This document shows, in pieces, positions 6,607 to 15,628 of a DNA stretch of 54,485 nucleotides. The stretch comes from JBGQBN01 sp041494805 (GTDB taxonomy: Bacteria; Acidobacteriota; Terriglobia; Terriglobales; Acidobacteriaceae), in assembly GCA_041494805.1 (NCBI GenBank), contig JBGQBN010000024.1, positions 1 to 54,485 of the forward strand. Direction: 5' to 3'. Each line of letters starts with the position of its first letter. Positions within the stretch are counted from its first letter, which is position 1. A program made the translations under genes and the position numbers. The notes under the pieces are model-generated. The model was not told where the DNA came from and searched no databases. It saw only the letters and a program-made list of their open reading frames with translations.

Positions 6607-6861
6607 TCATTCAGCGCTCAGATCGCGCCACGCGGGATTCAACGCCACGATCAGTGCAATCTTCTTGATTCGCAACAGTCCTTTGATCTGCTTCTCCCGC
6701 GCGATCGCATTGCGAACATCAGTGAAGCGTTCGAAATAGACCAGCCGGTCGATTTTGTATTTCGCCGCAAACTCTGAACCGCTTCCCGTTTTGTGCTCCC
6801 ACACTCGGCGCACGAGATTGTTGGTGACGCCGGTGTAGAGCGTCTTGGAGCGGTTCGTCAT
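6607..6861 (-). CDS. Small GIY-YIG endonuclease, start uncertain
   Basis: An 84-residue single-domain GIY-YIG nuclease (UvrC-N / YhbQ-like group). The frame continues upstream of the ATG at 6861 and encodes HYYVHI directly before MTNRSKTLYTGVTNNL, which are the first and second halves of the GIY-YIG motif (YYV ... YTG). So the ATG start loses the first conserved strand; homology begins near 6882. No ATG, GTG or TTG exists in frame further upstream, only CTG or weaker codons inside the right-hand repeat, so the gene may use a rare start or be a start-lost copy. Other conserved positions are present: Arg in NNLVRRVWEH, His, Glu in RNAIAREKQIK. It sits between inverted REP-like repeats, as a mobile-element-like unit. 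Confidence 0.75.
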   Translation of the reverse strand: MTNRSKTLYTGVTNNLVRRVWEHKTGSGSEFAAKYKIDRLVYFERFTDVRNAIAREKQIKGLLRIKKIALIVALNPAWRDLSAE

Positions 6862-6895
6862 GATGTGGACGTAGTAGTGTCTGGGCGAGAAAGAA

Positions 6896-6954
6896 TAGGT
6901 CCTTCGCTTGCCGCCGATTCGCTTCGCGAAACGGCGGACTGCGCTCAGGATGAC
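6896..6954 (-). repeat. Right, inverted copy of REP-like repeat with a hairpin insert
   Basis: Reads as the reverse complement of 6549-6576 but split by about 31 bases. The insert forms a strong hairpin at 6911-6937: CCGCCG pairs with CGGCGG, then TTCGC pairs with GCGAA around a TTC loop, with one A-A mismatch. Outer ends TAGGTCCTTCGCTT and CGCTCAGGATGACA match the left copy exactly in inverse. Confidence 0.72.
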
Positions 6955-7019
6955 AAATGGGAAGGGTGGTGTCTGTGACGAGCGAACATCGGTGAATGGT
7001 GATAAAGATGCCGGAAGCT

Positions 7020-8150
7020 TTAAACAGCCACAGTAACCGAGGTCTCCGTGCGCGTTACCAGCCGGTACAGCGTATCCCGCTCGACCGGCTCGCGGCCGGC
7101 TTCGCGGATGAGGCGCACCAACTCCTGGCGGCGCATGCCTTGCGGAGTGGTGGCGCCGGCGTCGTGATAAATCTTTTCCTCGACTACCGTGCCATCGATG
7201 TCGTCGGCACCGAAGCGCAGGGAAATCTGGGCGATCTTGGGCGTCATCATTTGCCAGTAGGCCTTGATGTGGGGGAAATTGTCGAGTACCAGGCGGCTCA
7301 CGGCGATCTGCTTGATGTCCAACATGCCGGTGGTTTTGGGTAGATGCTGGAGCGGCGTGTTGTCGGGATGGAAGGCCAGCGGGATAAAAGTCTGAAAGCC
7401 GCCGGTTTCATCTTGCAGCGCACGCAGCTTGAGCAGGTGATCTACCCGGTCTTCGTCGTTCTCCACGTGGCCATAGAGCATGGTGGCATTGGATTTCAGG
7501 CCGATCTGGTGGGCTATCTTCGCGATTTCCAGCCATTGGTCGCCGTCAATCTTGTGATCGCAAATGATGTGACGGACCCGGTCGGCAAAAATTTCCGCGC
7601 CGCCTCCCGGGAGTGAGTCCACGCCGGCTTCTTTCAGTTGTTCCAGAGTCTCGCGGATGGAAAGTTTGGCGCGCTTCGAGAGATACGCCACCTCGACCAT
7701 GGTGAAGGCTTTCAGATGGACCTGCGGGAAGCGCTGCCTGAGTCCGGAAATCAGGTCGAGGAAGTACTGGAACGGCAGATCGGGATGCAGGCCGCCGACA
7801 ATGTGAAACTCCGTGACCGCTTCGGTGTAGCCGGAAGCGGCGGTTTCGAAGGCCTCTTCGAGCGCCATGGTGTAGGAGCCGGGGGCGTCCTTCTTGCGGC
7901 CGAAGGCGCAGAGGCGGCAGGCGGCCACGCAGACGTTGGTCGGGTTAAGGTGGCGGTTGACGTTGAAGTACGTGGTGTCGCCGTGCATGCGCTCGCGGAC
8001 GTGATTGGCCAGCCAGCCAACGGCCAGGATGTCGGCGGTGCGCGAGAGAGTAAGGGCGTCGTCGGAGTTCAGGCGCTCGCGGGCGAGGACTTTGCCGTGA
8101 ATCGGGTGCAGGCGTGGGTCGTCGGTCTGGAATGAATGCAAGGCTGACAT
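7020..8150 (-). CDS. mqnE: Aminofutalosine synthase (radical SAM)
   Basis: A 376-residue radical SAM enzyme that joins 3-(1-carboxyvinyloxy)benzoate to adenosine-derived chemistry, forming aminofutalosine in the futalosine route to menaquinone. The 4Fe-4S ligands are C74, C78 and C81 in TNVCVAACRLCAFG. Other MqnE/CofH-type stretches are FHIVGGLHPDLPF, GVDSLPGGGAEIF and SNATMLYGHVEND. Length fits the family. It is the last gene of a long minus-strand array that also carries the prenyltransferase mqnP, so two steps of the pathway are close; mqnA, mqnB, mqnC and mqnD are not in the window. Gap to the upstream TPR gene is 83 bases. Confidence 0.92.
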   Translation of the reverse strand: MSALHSFQTDDPRLHPIHGKVLARERLNSDDALTLSRTADILAVGWLANHVRERMHGDTTYFNVNRHLNPTNVCVAACRLCAFGRKKDAPGSYTMALEEAFETAASGYTEAVTEFHIVGGLHPDLPFQYFLDLISGLRQRFPQVHLKAFTMVEVAYLSKRAKLSIRETLEQLKEAGVDSLPGGGAEIFADRVRHIICDHKIDGDQWLEIAKIAHQIGLKSNATMLYGHVENDEDRVDHLLKLRALQDETGGFQTFIPLAFHPDNTPLQHLPKTTGMLDIKQIAVSRLVLDNFPHIKAYWQMMTPKIAQISLRFGADDIDGTVVEEKIYHDAGATTPQGMRRQELVRLIREAGREPVERDTLYRLVTRTETSVTVAV

Positions 8151-8233
8151 TCTTGTTGATGATACCGCAGGGGAGTCGCGGAAGTCACAACGATGAGCGA
8201 TTCCTGAACCAAGGCTCCTACATTAAGAAGGTC

Positions 8234-9181
8234 TCAATTCGACGCTGCCAGCTTCTTCTTGGCCAGCGGGCGCGCAAACGCATTGGTAGGACTGTGAGCA
8301 TTCGAGGCCAGCACCTTGCGGTAATACTCCATCGCCTGCGCCTTGTCCCCTGATTTCTCGTACGCCTGCGCCAGCAAGCCCAGGATGAAGGGATCGCGCT
8401 GGTCGGCCTTTTGCAGGTCGGCGACGGCGCTCTTGTAGTCGCCGCTATAAAAGGCAACGTACCCTGTCAGATAGGGGAGGAAACGCGCCTGCTCGGGATT
8501 ATTGGCTTTGTCCAGCGCCGCCTTCGCGGTGGCGACATGCTTCTGCGCCTCTTCGCTGTGGCCCCGGCGGGCGGCAATTCGGGCTTGCGCATGTTCCCAG
8601 CGGAAGGCCCAGAGGTTCTTGTCGGCCTCGGTCAGGTCGGTCTTGCGCAGGGCGGTTTCATAGCCGGTTTTGTACCATTGGTTGGCGTTGTCCAGATCGC
8701 CGGATTCGAGACAAATGCGAGCAAGTTCGTTGGCGATTTCCGCCGCGGCGGTGAAGTCCTGTTTGGCCATGCGGGCGTCGAATATTTGCTGTTCGAACTT
8801 GGATGCCTCACTGGCGTCGCCTTCGAACGCGTAGGACATGGCCATCGCTCTCAGAGCCTGCGGTTTGGCATCGGGTGAGGCAAGTTCGATGGCCTTCGTC
8901 AGATGTTGGCGCGCTTCCGAGTATTCGCCCTTCAAGTCCAGCGCCACGCCCGCCACCAGGTGCGCCTCGTAAAGATTCGGGGCCAGCTTCATGGCCTGGC
9001 GGTATAAAGCCAGGGCTTCGTCCTGCTTGCCCTCGCTGTTGAGTTTCTGGCCCTGTTTAACCAGTTCGGCGGCATCGTTGGCCGGCGGTGCGGGGGCTGT
9101 CTGGGATTGCGCCGCCACGGCGGCAACAGCCAGAACACAGGTTGCGGATAGGCAACGAAATATGTTTCTCCTCAGATTCAT
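8234..9181 (-). CDS. Exported tetratricopeptide-repeat protein
   Basis: A 315-residue TPR protein of unknown partner. MNLRRNIFRCLSATCVLAVA is a Sec signal peptide; the mature part starts after AAQSQTAPAPPAN. TPR-like units begin AAELVKQGQKLNSEGKQDEA (Gly-rich hinge), followed by YEAHLVAGVALDLKGEYSEA and further helical pairs to YEKSGDKAQAMEYYRKVL near the C-terminus. The start at 9181 is chosen because the open frame upstream lacks a signal-like sequence. It lies 71 bases downstream of mqnP and probably shares its transcript. Likely a periplasmic or outer-membrane-associated scaffold. Confidence 0.75.
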   Translation of the reverse strand: MNLRRNIFRCLSATCVLAVAAVAAQSQTAPAPPANDAAELVKQGQKLNSEGKQDEALALYRQAMKLAPNLYEAHLVAGVALDLKGEYSEARQHLTKAIELASPDAKPQALRAMAMSYAFEGDASEASKFEQQIFDARMAKQDFTAAAEIANELARICLESGDLDNANQWYKTGYETALRKTDLTEADKNLWAFRWEHAQARIAARRGHSEEAQKHVATAKAALDKANNPEQARFLPYLTGYVAFYSGDYKSAVADLQKADQRDPFILGLLAQAYEKSGDKAQAMEYYRKVLASNAHSPTNAFARPLAKKKLAASN

Positions 9182-9252
9182 AGGCGGAATTATTGCACAT
9201 TTGTCAGGTCGTAAGTTCCCAGTGCAGGACCATCTCGGGTGTGCAATACACA

Positions 9253-10080
9253 TCAGCGCCGAAGCAGGAGATCTCCGGCAATGAACACCAGGAACACCAC
9301 CGAGATCACGCCGTTCATGGTGAAGAATGCGGCGTTAAGCTTGGACAGATCGTTCGACGAGAGCAGCGAATGCTCGTAGCCGAGCAGCAAAGCTACTATC
9401 ACCACACCCGCCACTGCCAGCTTCCCTAACCCGAAGACCAGCACAACACTGGCTAGCAGAAGCAGCATCACGAAATGGAAAAGGCGGGCGACCCAAAGCG
9501 CGCCACCGATGCCGACATGGCGCGGGATGGAGTGCAGACCGGCCTGCTGGTCGAATTCGTAGTCCTGGCAGGCGTAGAGGACATCGAAGCCGGCTACCCA
9601 GAACGTGACCGCGGCGGTCAGCAGCAGAATGCGGGGATCGAACGATCCGCGCACTGCAATCCAAGCGGCAGCGGGGGCGATGCCGAGCGCAAATCCCAGC
9701 ACCAGGTGTGACCAGCGAGTGAAACGCTTGGTGTAGGAGTAGAGCAACACCACGGCTAGTGCAACCGGCGAAAGCAGCAATGTCAGCCGGTTCAGCCGGG
9801 AAGCGGCGAATAGAAATATCGCGCATGAAGCAACCACGAATGTCGCCACGAATCCGGGCGTTAAAGTTCCAGATGGAAGTGCCCGGGTCTGAGTGCGTGG
9901 ATTGGCCGCGTCGATGGAGGCATCGGCTAAGCGGTTGAAGGCCATCGCCGCCGAACGCGCTGTGACCATGGCGACGATGATCCACGCCAGTTGGCTCGGA
10001 GTGGGGATGCCATTGGCGGCTAACATGGCGCCACAGAGAGCGAAGGGGAGAGCGAAGACAGAGTGCTCCCATTTAATCAT
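9253..10080 (-). CDS. mqnP: UbiA-family prenyltransferase of menaquinone synthesis (MqnP-like)
   Basis: A membrane prenyltransferase (275 residues from the ATG at 10080) expected to attach the isoprenoid side chain to the naphthoate head group in the futalosine pathway. It begins MIKWEHSVFALPFALCGAM, typical of UbiA/MqnP proteins, and carries the first Asp-rich motif as NRLADASIDAANPRTQTR (N-x-x-x-D-x-x-x-D) and the second as YACQDYEFDQQAGLHSIP (D-x-x-x-D). About eight hydrophobic segments follow. In-frame codons upstream (LHNLRVTLE) look family-like, so a TTG near 10110 may be the true start. mqnE two genes downstream supports the menaquinone role over ubiquinone. Confidence 0.85.
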   Translation of the reverse strand: MIKWEHSVFALPFALCGAMLAANGIPTPSQLAWIIVAMVTARSAAMAFNRLADASIDAANPRTQTRALPSGTLTPGFVATFVVASCAIFLFAASRLNRLTLLLSPVALAVVLLYSYTKRFTRWSHLVLGFALGIAPAAAWIAVRGSFDPRILLLTAAVTFWVAGFDVLYACQDYEFDQQAGLHSIPRHVGIGGALWVARLFHFVMLLLLASVVLVFGLGKLAVAGVVIVALLLGYEHSLLSSNDLSKLNAAFFTMNGVISVVFLVFIAGDLLLRR

Positions 10081-10151
10081 CTCTAGTGTGACGCGTAGGT
10101 TGTGTAACAGGGACAAGGGAAGATTGTAAAACAGTTGCCGGTTCTCGGTTC

Positions 10152-10829
10152 TCAGTTCGCGCGCGGAAGACCGCCGATCAGGGGGACGAAGCGGCATGCT
10201 TCCAGCAGAGTGATCCGGGGTAGGCCATCCTGTTTGCGCACGAGTTGCAATTCCTGGGCGTCCGATGGGCCCACGGGGATGACCATGCGGCCGCCTTCGC
10301 GCAACTGTTTGAACAAAGGCGCGGGGATTTGTGGAGCGGCAGCTGCGACCACGATAGCATCGAAGGGCGCATGGCGAGGCAAGCCCTCCGTGCCGTCGCC
10401 TACTATCACGGTCACATTTGTGTATCCCAGATCGGAGAGCGTCGCCTGCGCGTCGCGAGCCAGGGTCGCGTGTCTCTCCACAGAATAAACCCAAGCTGAG
10501 AGTTCGGCCAGGAGGGCGGTCTGGTAGCCCGAGCCAGTGCCGATCTCCAGGACGTTGTCGGTAGGCTGCAGTGCAGCGGCTTGCAGGGTGAGGGCAACGA
10601 TATACGGCTGGGAGACGGTCTGGCCTTCGCCGATGGGAATCGGGTGATCTTCGTAGGCCTGGTTCCTGTAATCCTCGGCAACAAATTTGTGCCGAGGCAC
10701 GCGGGCCATGGCGTCCAGCACTCGCTGGTCAGAGATACCACGAGCGCGCAATTGCGAATTCACCATGGTCTGACGCTCTGCCAGAAAGAGGTCGGATTGG
10801 ATTTCCGCGGACACGGCCGACATCAGCAT
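10152..10829 (-). CDS. pcm: Protein-L-isoaspartate O-methyltransferase
   Basis: A 225-residue SAM-dependent methyltransferase that repairs isoaspartyl residues in damaged proteins. Family motifs: VLDAMARVPRHKFV, IPIGEGQTVSQPYIVA (substrate loop), VLEIGTGSGYQTALLAEL (SAM-binding motif I), and VIVGDGTEGLPRHAPFDAIVVAAAAP (motif II). Residues 1-18 ahead of the AERQTMVNSQLRARGI start of the fold are variable; an internal Met is possible as start. It lies 27 bases after tamB and 71 before mqnP on the same strand. Confidence 0.93.
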   Translation of the reverse strand: MLMSAVSAEIQSDLFLAERQTMVNSQLRARGISDQRVLDAMARVPRHKFVAEDYRNQAYEDHPIPIGEGQTVSQPYIVALTLQAAALQPTDNVLEIGTGSGYQTALLAELSAWVYSVERHATLARDAQATLSDLGYTNVTVIVGDGTEGLPRHAPFDAIVVAAAAPQIPAPLFKQLREGGRMVIPVGPSDAQELQLVRKQDGLPRITLLEACRFVPLIGGLPRAN

Positions 10830-10856
10830 ACCCTTTGATTGAAAGCAGCGGCAGTT

Positions 10857-13800
10857 CTACTTTTTTCGCTGGCGGATTCGAACGTCGAAGCTGACCACGC
10901 CGTTCTGATCCCGAATGGCCACGATGGATACGTTACGCGAGACGTTGTATTCCACCTGGATAATTTGCTGGCTGGCCTGGGAAACGTTCTGGCTATAGGT
11001 GAGGGTGAGTTTATCGGCGACTTGCTGCTCGATGGTGACCTGGGGCCCACGGGCGGGGTTGGTTTCGGTGCTCAGACCCTGGGGATCGATCTTGATGCGG
11101 CTGACGCCGAACAGGCGTTGGGCGCGGTTGCTGACGGTCGCATTCAGGGCTTCGGTAAGGATCGCGTTGGAAGCTTCCTGGCTGAAGGGCGACTGTCCGG
11201 CCTGTTGCAGGCGCGCGGATTCTTCCGTCGTACGGCCAAGGGCAAGCAGGGCGACGATGTCAGCAGTGGGCAGCGGGGGCTCGGAACGGTAATGAACGTT
11301 GAGTCCTCCGGGGCGCGAGGGATCTCCGTTGAGACTGACGGTGATGTCGTAATCGCGCACCAGCGTGGACATCTGCAGATCGAGTATGGGCGTGGTGGAG
11401 ACAGGATTGGTAAAGCTCACGTCCCCGCGTTCCAGGCGGTACTTGGTTCCGTTGAAATACACTTCCCCTTCGATGATGTCCGCGCGGCCAAGCAGCACGG
11501 GTTTGGCGGAAGTACCACGCACATGGAGATCGGCGTCGCCGGATAGCCGGACCACGGCGGTCTGCATCTGCAGTTCGGGCGTGGTGATGACGTGGACGTC
11601 CAGCCGGATCCGATTTAGCAGGGGGTTGGTCTGTGGCAGGGTGACCGCTTGCGAGTTGCGCTCGAGATAGGCTGCAAAGTCGAAGCCGGGAGTGACGGCC
11701 AGCTTGGTCACCGTGACCTCGCCAGAAAGCGTGGAGGCCGCAGTGCTGCCCACGAAATGCAGATCGGCGTTTGTAGTGGAACTGACCCCGGGTGGGTAAC
11801 GCAAGCGGACATCTTGTCCATGCACGGTGAGATCAAAATTCAGCTGGCGGTTGAACGAAGTGGCATGGCCGCCGAAGGTCACCAGACCACCGCCGGTGTG
11901 CGCCGTGAGGGTTTCGATCTGCAGACGATCCTGGTTGAAGATGAGCGATCCGTTGATATCACTGAGCCCGCTGGGCAGGTCGACGTAAGCCAGGGCGCCA
12001 TTGGTGATCTGCAGCCGGCCCTGGGTGATGGGCCTGGAGACCGTTCCGGAAACAGCGACGTCAACCGCTACTACACCAGAAGCGGTGAAATCGGGATTGT
12101 AGCTCTCAATGAGCTGGAGGTTGAGACTCCCCTGGGTATGCAGATCGAGCTGACGATCGCCACTTAGCTGCACGGTGCCACTGGCGGAAAGATCTGTACC
12201 CTCCCCGATCAGGCGGAATTGCTCGATCCTGAACAACTGACTGGAAACCGTGAAGCGTACCGGGCCATTGTTGTGCACCTTGATGTTCTCGACGTCAGCG
12301 TAGAAGTCGCTGAGGTTCGCATCCAGGCTCAGATCACGCGGTTGGCGCAGTGGTCCCCGCAAGTGCAACTCACCGGCTATGGCGGAATGCCCGGTCACGC
12401 GTCCCTGCAAGTAGGTTCTCAACAACGAGTCCACATCAAGATGATTGAAGTGAAGGTTGATGGTGGAGGGCCAGTCGTCGCGCAAATGAACATCACCGTC
12501 GATGACCAATTCCGCATGCTCGAACTGGGAGCGGCCGCTGAGGTGAAGGTCGCTGCCCCGGGTAACCGCGTCCACGGTGAAATCACCGGCTCGTTCGTGG
12601 TCAAGGTTAAGGTCGCGGATGCGGATGGCGGCATTGATGGTTGGCGCTTCGACGGTACCGGAGCCGGTGGCGGTGAAGTCCATCCGGCCGTCAACTTCTA
12701 CACGGGTGGTTTGCAGCTGAGGGACACGGGCGAGATCAAAGTCTGTGCCGGTCAGATTGAAGTGGAAGACACGGGTGGTCAGATCGTAGTCAGCACCACC
12801 GGTCACGCGTGCGTCATAGTGCGCCAGGTGAATGTTGTTGAGCTGGATCTGTCGGCCAGCGAGGCGCAGGTCGGAATTGAATTGCTGCACAGGTTCGCCA
12901 TAGATGATTCCGTTGGTGAGCTGGATCAGTCCGTCACCGTGCGGCTCAGCCCGGGTTCCTCCGACCTGGATGTGGAAGTCCGCGGTGCCGCTGACGGGAT
13001 AGTTGTACCCGGTCATGGCCAGAATCTCCGCCACCTCGGCGTTGCGCATGTCCACTCGCGCGGTGAGTGGACTAGCATCGGTGAACTGACCCTGGCGCAG
13101 ACCGGCACTCAGGTCGAAATTGATCGCCGTGTGCCCGTGGCGTAGGGTACCGTTACGGACGGCGAAGGAATGCGGCGAAAGTTGTAGAGCTGCGTCGAGG
13201 ACATCCCAGTGGACTTGACGTTCGGGCGTGTGCGAGGTGGCGGGGACCAGCACGTCGAAGTTCTCCGCCCGAAGGCTACCCTCAATGGTCACATCGGGGA
13301 GTTTTCCGGTGGCCGTGCCAATAAACATGGCTCGTCCGTTCAGCGTGACCGGAATTCGCTCCGGGATGCCAAGGGCGAGGAGAACGGGCCGCCACTCGCT
13401 GAGGTCGGTGGTATTGACCGAAAGCTTCAGAGAAGCTGTGGAGGAGAGCGTTCCCGAAGCGTGGACCTGGGTGGCGAGCGTGGCCGCGCTGAACTCGGCG
13501 ACATCCAACTGTCCAGAGGCAGCACGGTAAGTGCCGCGTGCGTGGGCGGTCAGGGGCAGTCCACCAGGCGCTGCATGGGGAGGTGGAACAACATCCAGCG
13601 CGATCTCAGCCTCCGCGTTGCGTATTGAACCCTTCCAGCGTGTTTCGACGGTGCCACTGGTGGCCCCGGACAAGTTCATTCGGTTTAAGGGCCGGTTGGA
13701 GTTCGACAAGGCTGCGGCTGCTTCAGCAACGGAGACATCTTTCACCCGCAGACGAACTACGCCCTTTTGCTCTTCCCGGTTCTTTCCCTTGGCAGGTTTC

Positions 13801-14888
13801 CCCGGCGAACCGAACCAGTTCGTGATCTCGGCATCGCCGGTGACACTTCCGCCCAGCATCCGTGCCTGGACCTGAGAAAGTGTGAGCCGCTGTGGGGTCA
13901 CCGAGAACTGTGTGTTCAGAGTGGCGTTATGCAGGGCGACCTGCTCGTCACGCCAGTCAAACTCCTTCACCAGCAGATTGCCGGCGGCGGAGAATTCCTC
14001 GAGCGACCAGGAACCCTTGCCCTTGATCTGCAGCAGTCCCCCGCGTAGATCGTGCCGATGCGCGATGACGGCGGCTTCATTCAGGTCGACGGCGGCGTCG
14101 TAGGTCGCCTCGATTTTCGGCTGGCGGAGATCCAGGACGCGGCCCTGGGCTGTAATCCGGGAGCGGCCCGAGGTCGCTCTCAGAGACTCCACCTCGATAC
14201 TGTTCCGGCTCAGACTGAAGTGTGTTTCCGCCGTCCAGGCGATGGGACGGTAGTCCTTGTACTTGGTGTCCACCTTGCCGAGCAGGAGGTTGCTTTCGTA
14301 CCGGCGGTGCAGGAGAGAGTACGTCATGTCGGCGGAGACGTCGTTGGCGGTGAAATCCAGAGGAATGCTCTTGTTATCCCACAACAACGTACCGTGACGC
14401 ACCTCCAGCCGATTAATGGAGAGCGCGAAGAGCCGCTCGACCAGATCCTTCCCCTGCTCCTGCTTCAGCCTGAGCTCAGGCTGGTTGGTGGTCCCGTCGG
14501 GATAAAGCATGATGTGGATGACGGGATGTTCCAGGACAACGTAGTGAAAACCAAATTCTGTCTGCCACACGGAAATAATTTTGACCTGGGCGATCAGGCC
14601 ATCGACGTGGGCATAAGGGACCTCACCCGCCGCCTCGCGCCCGTGGATGGTGAGATCACGCACCTCCACCCGGAAGCGAAACGGAATAGTGTGGATGCTG
14701 CCTAGTTCGACGCGGCCGCCGGTGATGCGCTCCAACTCGGCTACAAGTCGCCGACGCACGCCCGCCTGGAAGGAATCAGTAGTCGCGTACCACGCCAGGC
14801 CAGCGATCAACAAAAAGCCTGCCAAGACGACGATCGCCAGATACTTCCAGATTCTGCTCCGACGCGGCTTGGCGCCGGTCTGGGTCAT
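10857..14888 (-). CDS. tamB: TamB-like translocation and assembly module protein (DUF490)
   Basis: A 1343-residue inner-membrane-anchored protein with one N-terminal transmembrane helix (IWKYLAIVVLAGFLLIAGLA) and a very long periplasmic beta-rich body, as in TamB/AsmA-like proteins that bridge inner and outer membranes for lipid transport or outer-membrane protein assembly. The C-terminal 350 residues (GEVTVTKLAVTPGFDFAAYL ... NVHYRSEPPLPTADIVALLALG) are the DUF490/TamB domain, ending VRIRQRKK. The ATG at 14888 overlaps the stop of the SurA-like gene (ATGA), which decides the start against an open extension upstream. Together with the Omp85 gene two places upstream it forms a compact envelope-assembly cluster. 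Confidence 0.88.
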   Translation of the reverse strand: MTQTGAKPRRSRIWKYLAIVVLAGFLLIAGLAWYATTDSFQAGVRRRLVAELERITGGRVELGSIHTIPFRFRVEVRDLTIHGREAAGEVPYAHVDGLIAQVKIISVWQTEFGFHYVVLEHPVIHIMLYPDGTTNQPELRLKQEQGKDLVERLFALSINRLEVRHGTLLWDNKSIPLDFTANDVSADMTYSLLHRRYESNLLLGKVDTKYKDYRPIAWTAETHFSLSRNSIEVESLRATSGRSRITAQGRVLDLRQPKIEATYDAAVDLNEAAVIAHRHDLRGGLLQIKGKGSWSLEEFSAAGNLLVKEFDWRDEQVALHNATLNTQFSVTPQRLTLSQVQARMLGGSVTGDAEITNWFGSPGKPAKGKNREEQKGVVRLRVKDVSVAEAAAALSNSNRPLNRMNLSGATSGTVETRWKGSIRNAEAEIALDVVPPPHAAPGGLPLTAHARGTYRAASGQLDVAEFSAATLATQVHASGTLSSTASLKLSVNTTDLSEWRPVLLALGIPERIPVTLNGRAMFIGTATGKLPDVTIEGSLRAENFDVLVPATSHTPERQVHWDVLDAALQLSPHSFAVRNGTLRHGHTAINFDLSAGLRQGQFTDASPLTARVDMRNAEVAEILAMTGYNYPVSGTADFHIQVGGTRAEPHGDGLIQLTNGIIYGEPVQQFNSDLRLAGRQIQLNNIHLAHYDARVTGGADYDLTTRVFHFNLTGTDFDLARVPQLQTTRVEVDGRMDFTATGSGTVEAPTINAAIRIRDLNLDHERAGDFTVDAVTRGSDLHLSGRSQFEHAELVIDGDVHLRDDWPSTINLHFNHLDVDSLLRTYLQGRVTGHSAIAGELHLRGPLRQPRDLSLDANLSDFYADVENIKVHNNGPVRFTVSSQLFRIEQFRLIGEGTDLSASGTVQLSGDRQLDLHTQGSLNLQLIESYNPDFTASGVVAVDVAVSGTVSRPITQGRLQITNGALAYVDLPSGLSDINGSLIFNQDRLQIETLTAHTGGGLVTFGGHATSFNRQLNFDLTVHGQDVRLRYPPGVSSTTNADLHFVGSTAASTLSGEVTVTKLAVTPGFDFAAYLERNSQAVTLPQTNPLLNRIRLDVHVITTPELQMQTAVVRLSGDADLHVRGTSAKPVLLGRADIIEGEVYFNGTKYRLERGDVSFTNPVSTTPILDLQMSTLVRDYDITVSLNGDPSRPGGLNVHYRSEPPLPTADIVALLALGRTTEESARLQQAGQSPFSQEASNAILTEALNATVSNRAQRLFGVSRIKIDPQGLSTETNPARGPQVTIEQQVADKLTLTYSQNVSQASQQIIQVEYNVSRNVSIVAIRDQNGVVSFDVRIRQRKK

Positions 14889-15625
14889 TGCGCCTGACCT
14901 CCGGAGCCGGGCGAGACTACCCCAGTGTGAATCTGGCTTTCGGCGCGCAGGTTTTGCAACCACGCAGTCAACAACTGGTTCACTTTCTGTTCGGTGAGCA
15001 GCTCTTTGATCTTGGGAGCGACCTCGGCCAGTGGAATCTCCTTCGCACCGGACTGACGCAGCTGGGGCAGAAGCTCCTGGTTGTAGTAGCTCTCAACCGT
15101 CTTGGCGTCGATGTTCACCGTAGGACGGAGACGGAGTGCCACGAGGCGCATTACATCCAGCTGCAGCCCGATGCGACCCTTGAGTTCGTTCTGGGTGAGT
15201 TGGTAGCGTGCCAGTACCGCCTGCCAGCCCTGGTCGGTTTCAGCCCCGGCGTATTGCTTGCGAATCTCCTGAATGCGCGTGGCAACTTCCTCTTCGTCAG
15301 CAGTGTGTTGGGGATCCGAGGCATGCATCTGCTGGCGCAGTAATTCCTGGTCGATGAGACGATCGAGCGCAGACTTTCGGTCCTCTGGAGGGATGCGATC
15401 GAGAGGGCGGCCGCCGACAAATGCTTCGTAGCGCACGGCGTCGTCCCAGTCACTCTGCAGAATGATGTGGCCGTTCACAGTGGCGACGATGCGGTCGATC
15501 ACGTCACCCGCTTGGGCAGGCAGCACGCCGATCAGGAGAAATATCGCGGTCCCGGCGAAAATCGATAGTTTGCTGGTCATCATTTTGCTAACCATCAGTT
15601 TGCTGGTCATCATTTTGCTGGTCAT
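14885..15625 (-). CDS. SurA N-domain-like periplasmic chaperone without PPIase domain
   Basis: A 246-residue exported protein. The signal peptide core is LSIFAGTAIFLLIGVLPAQA; the mature part begins GDVIDRIVATVNGHIILQSD, the hallmark start of SurA/PpiD-type proteins, continuing through helices (ALDRLIDQELLRQQM ... VATRIQEIRKQY) and ending with a SurA-like return helix. No parvulin domain is present, so it should act as a chaperone only. The N-terminal 20 residues are four near-identical M-T-S-K-M/L units encoded by a 15-base tandem repeat, leaving several in-frame ATGs; the real start could be any of 15625, 15610 or downstream. The first ATG overlaps the BamA stop (TGATG) and its own stop overlaps tamB. 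Confidence 0.78.
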   Translation of the reverse strand: MTSKMMTSKLMVSKMMTSKLSIFAGTAIFLLIGVLPAQAGDVIDRIVATVNGHIILQSDWDDAVRYEAFVGGRPLDRIPPEDRKSALDRLIDQELLRQQMHASDPQHTADEEEVATRIQEIRKQYAGAETDQGWQAVLARYQLTQNELKGRIGLQLDVMRLVALRLRPTVNIDAKTVESYYNQELLPQLRQSGAKEIPLAEVAPKIKELLTEQKVNQLLTAWLQNLRAESQIHTGVVSPGSGGQAQ

Positions 15626-15628
15626 CAG
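15569..15628. repeat. Four 15-base tandem units across a gene start
   Basis: Plus-strand units TTTGCTGGTCATCAT (15569-15583), TTTGCTAACCATCAG (15584-15598), TTTGCTGGTCATCAT (15599-15613) and TTTGCTGGTCATCAG (15614-15628). Each contains CAT, i.e. an ATG on the coding strand, so copy number changes would alter the start of the SurA-like protein in frame, by five residues per unit. Confidence 0.85.

Noticed and set aside
10857..10870. Run of T residues near the tamB end as a terminator
   Set aside because: It encodes the C-terminal Lys residues of TamB and no stem precedes it on the transcribed strand.
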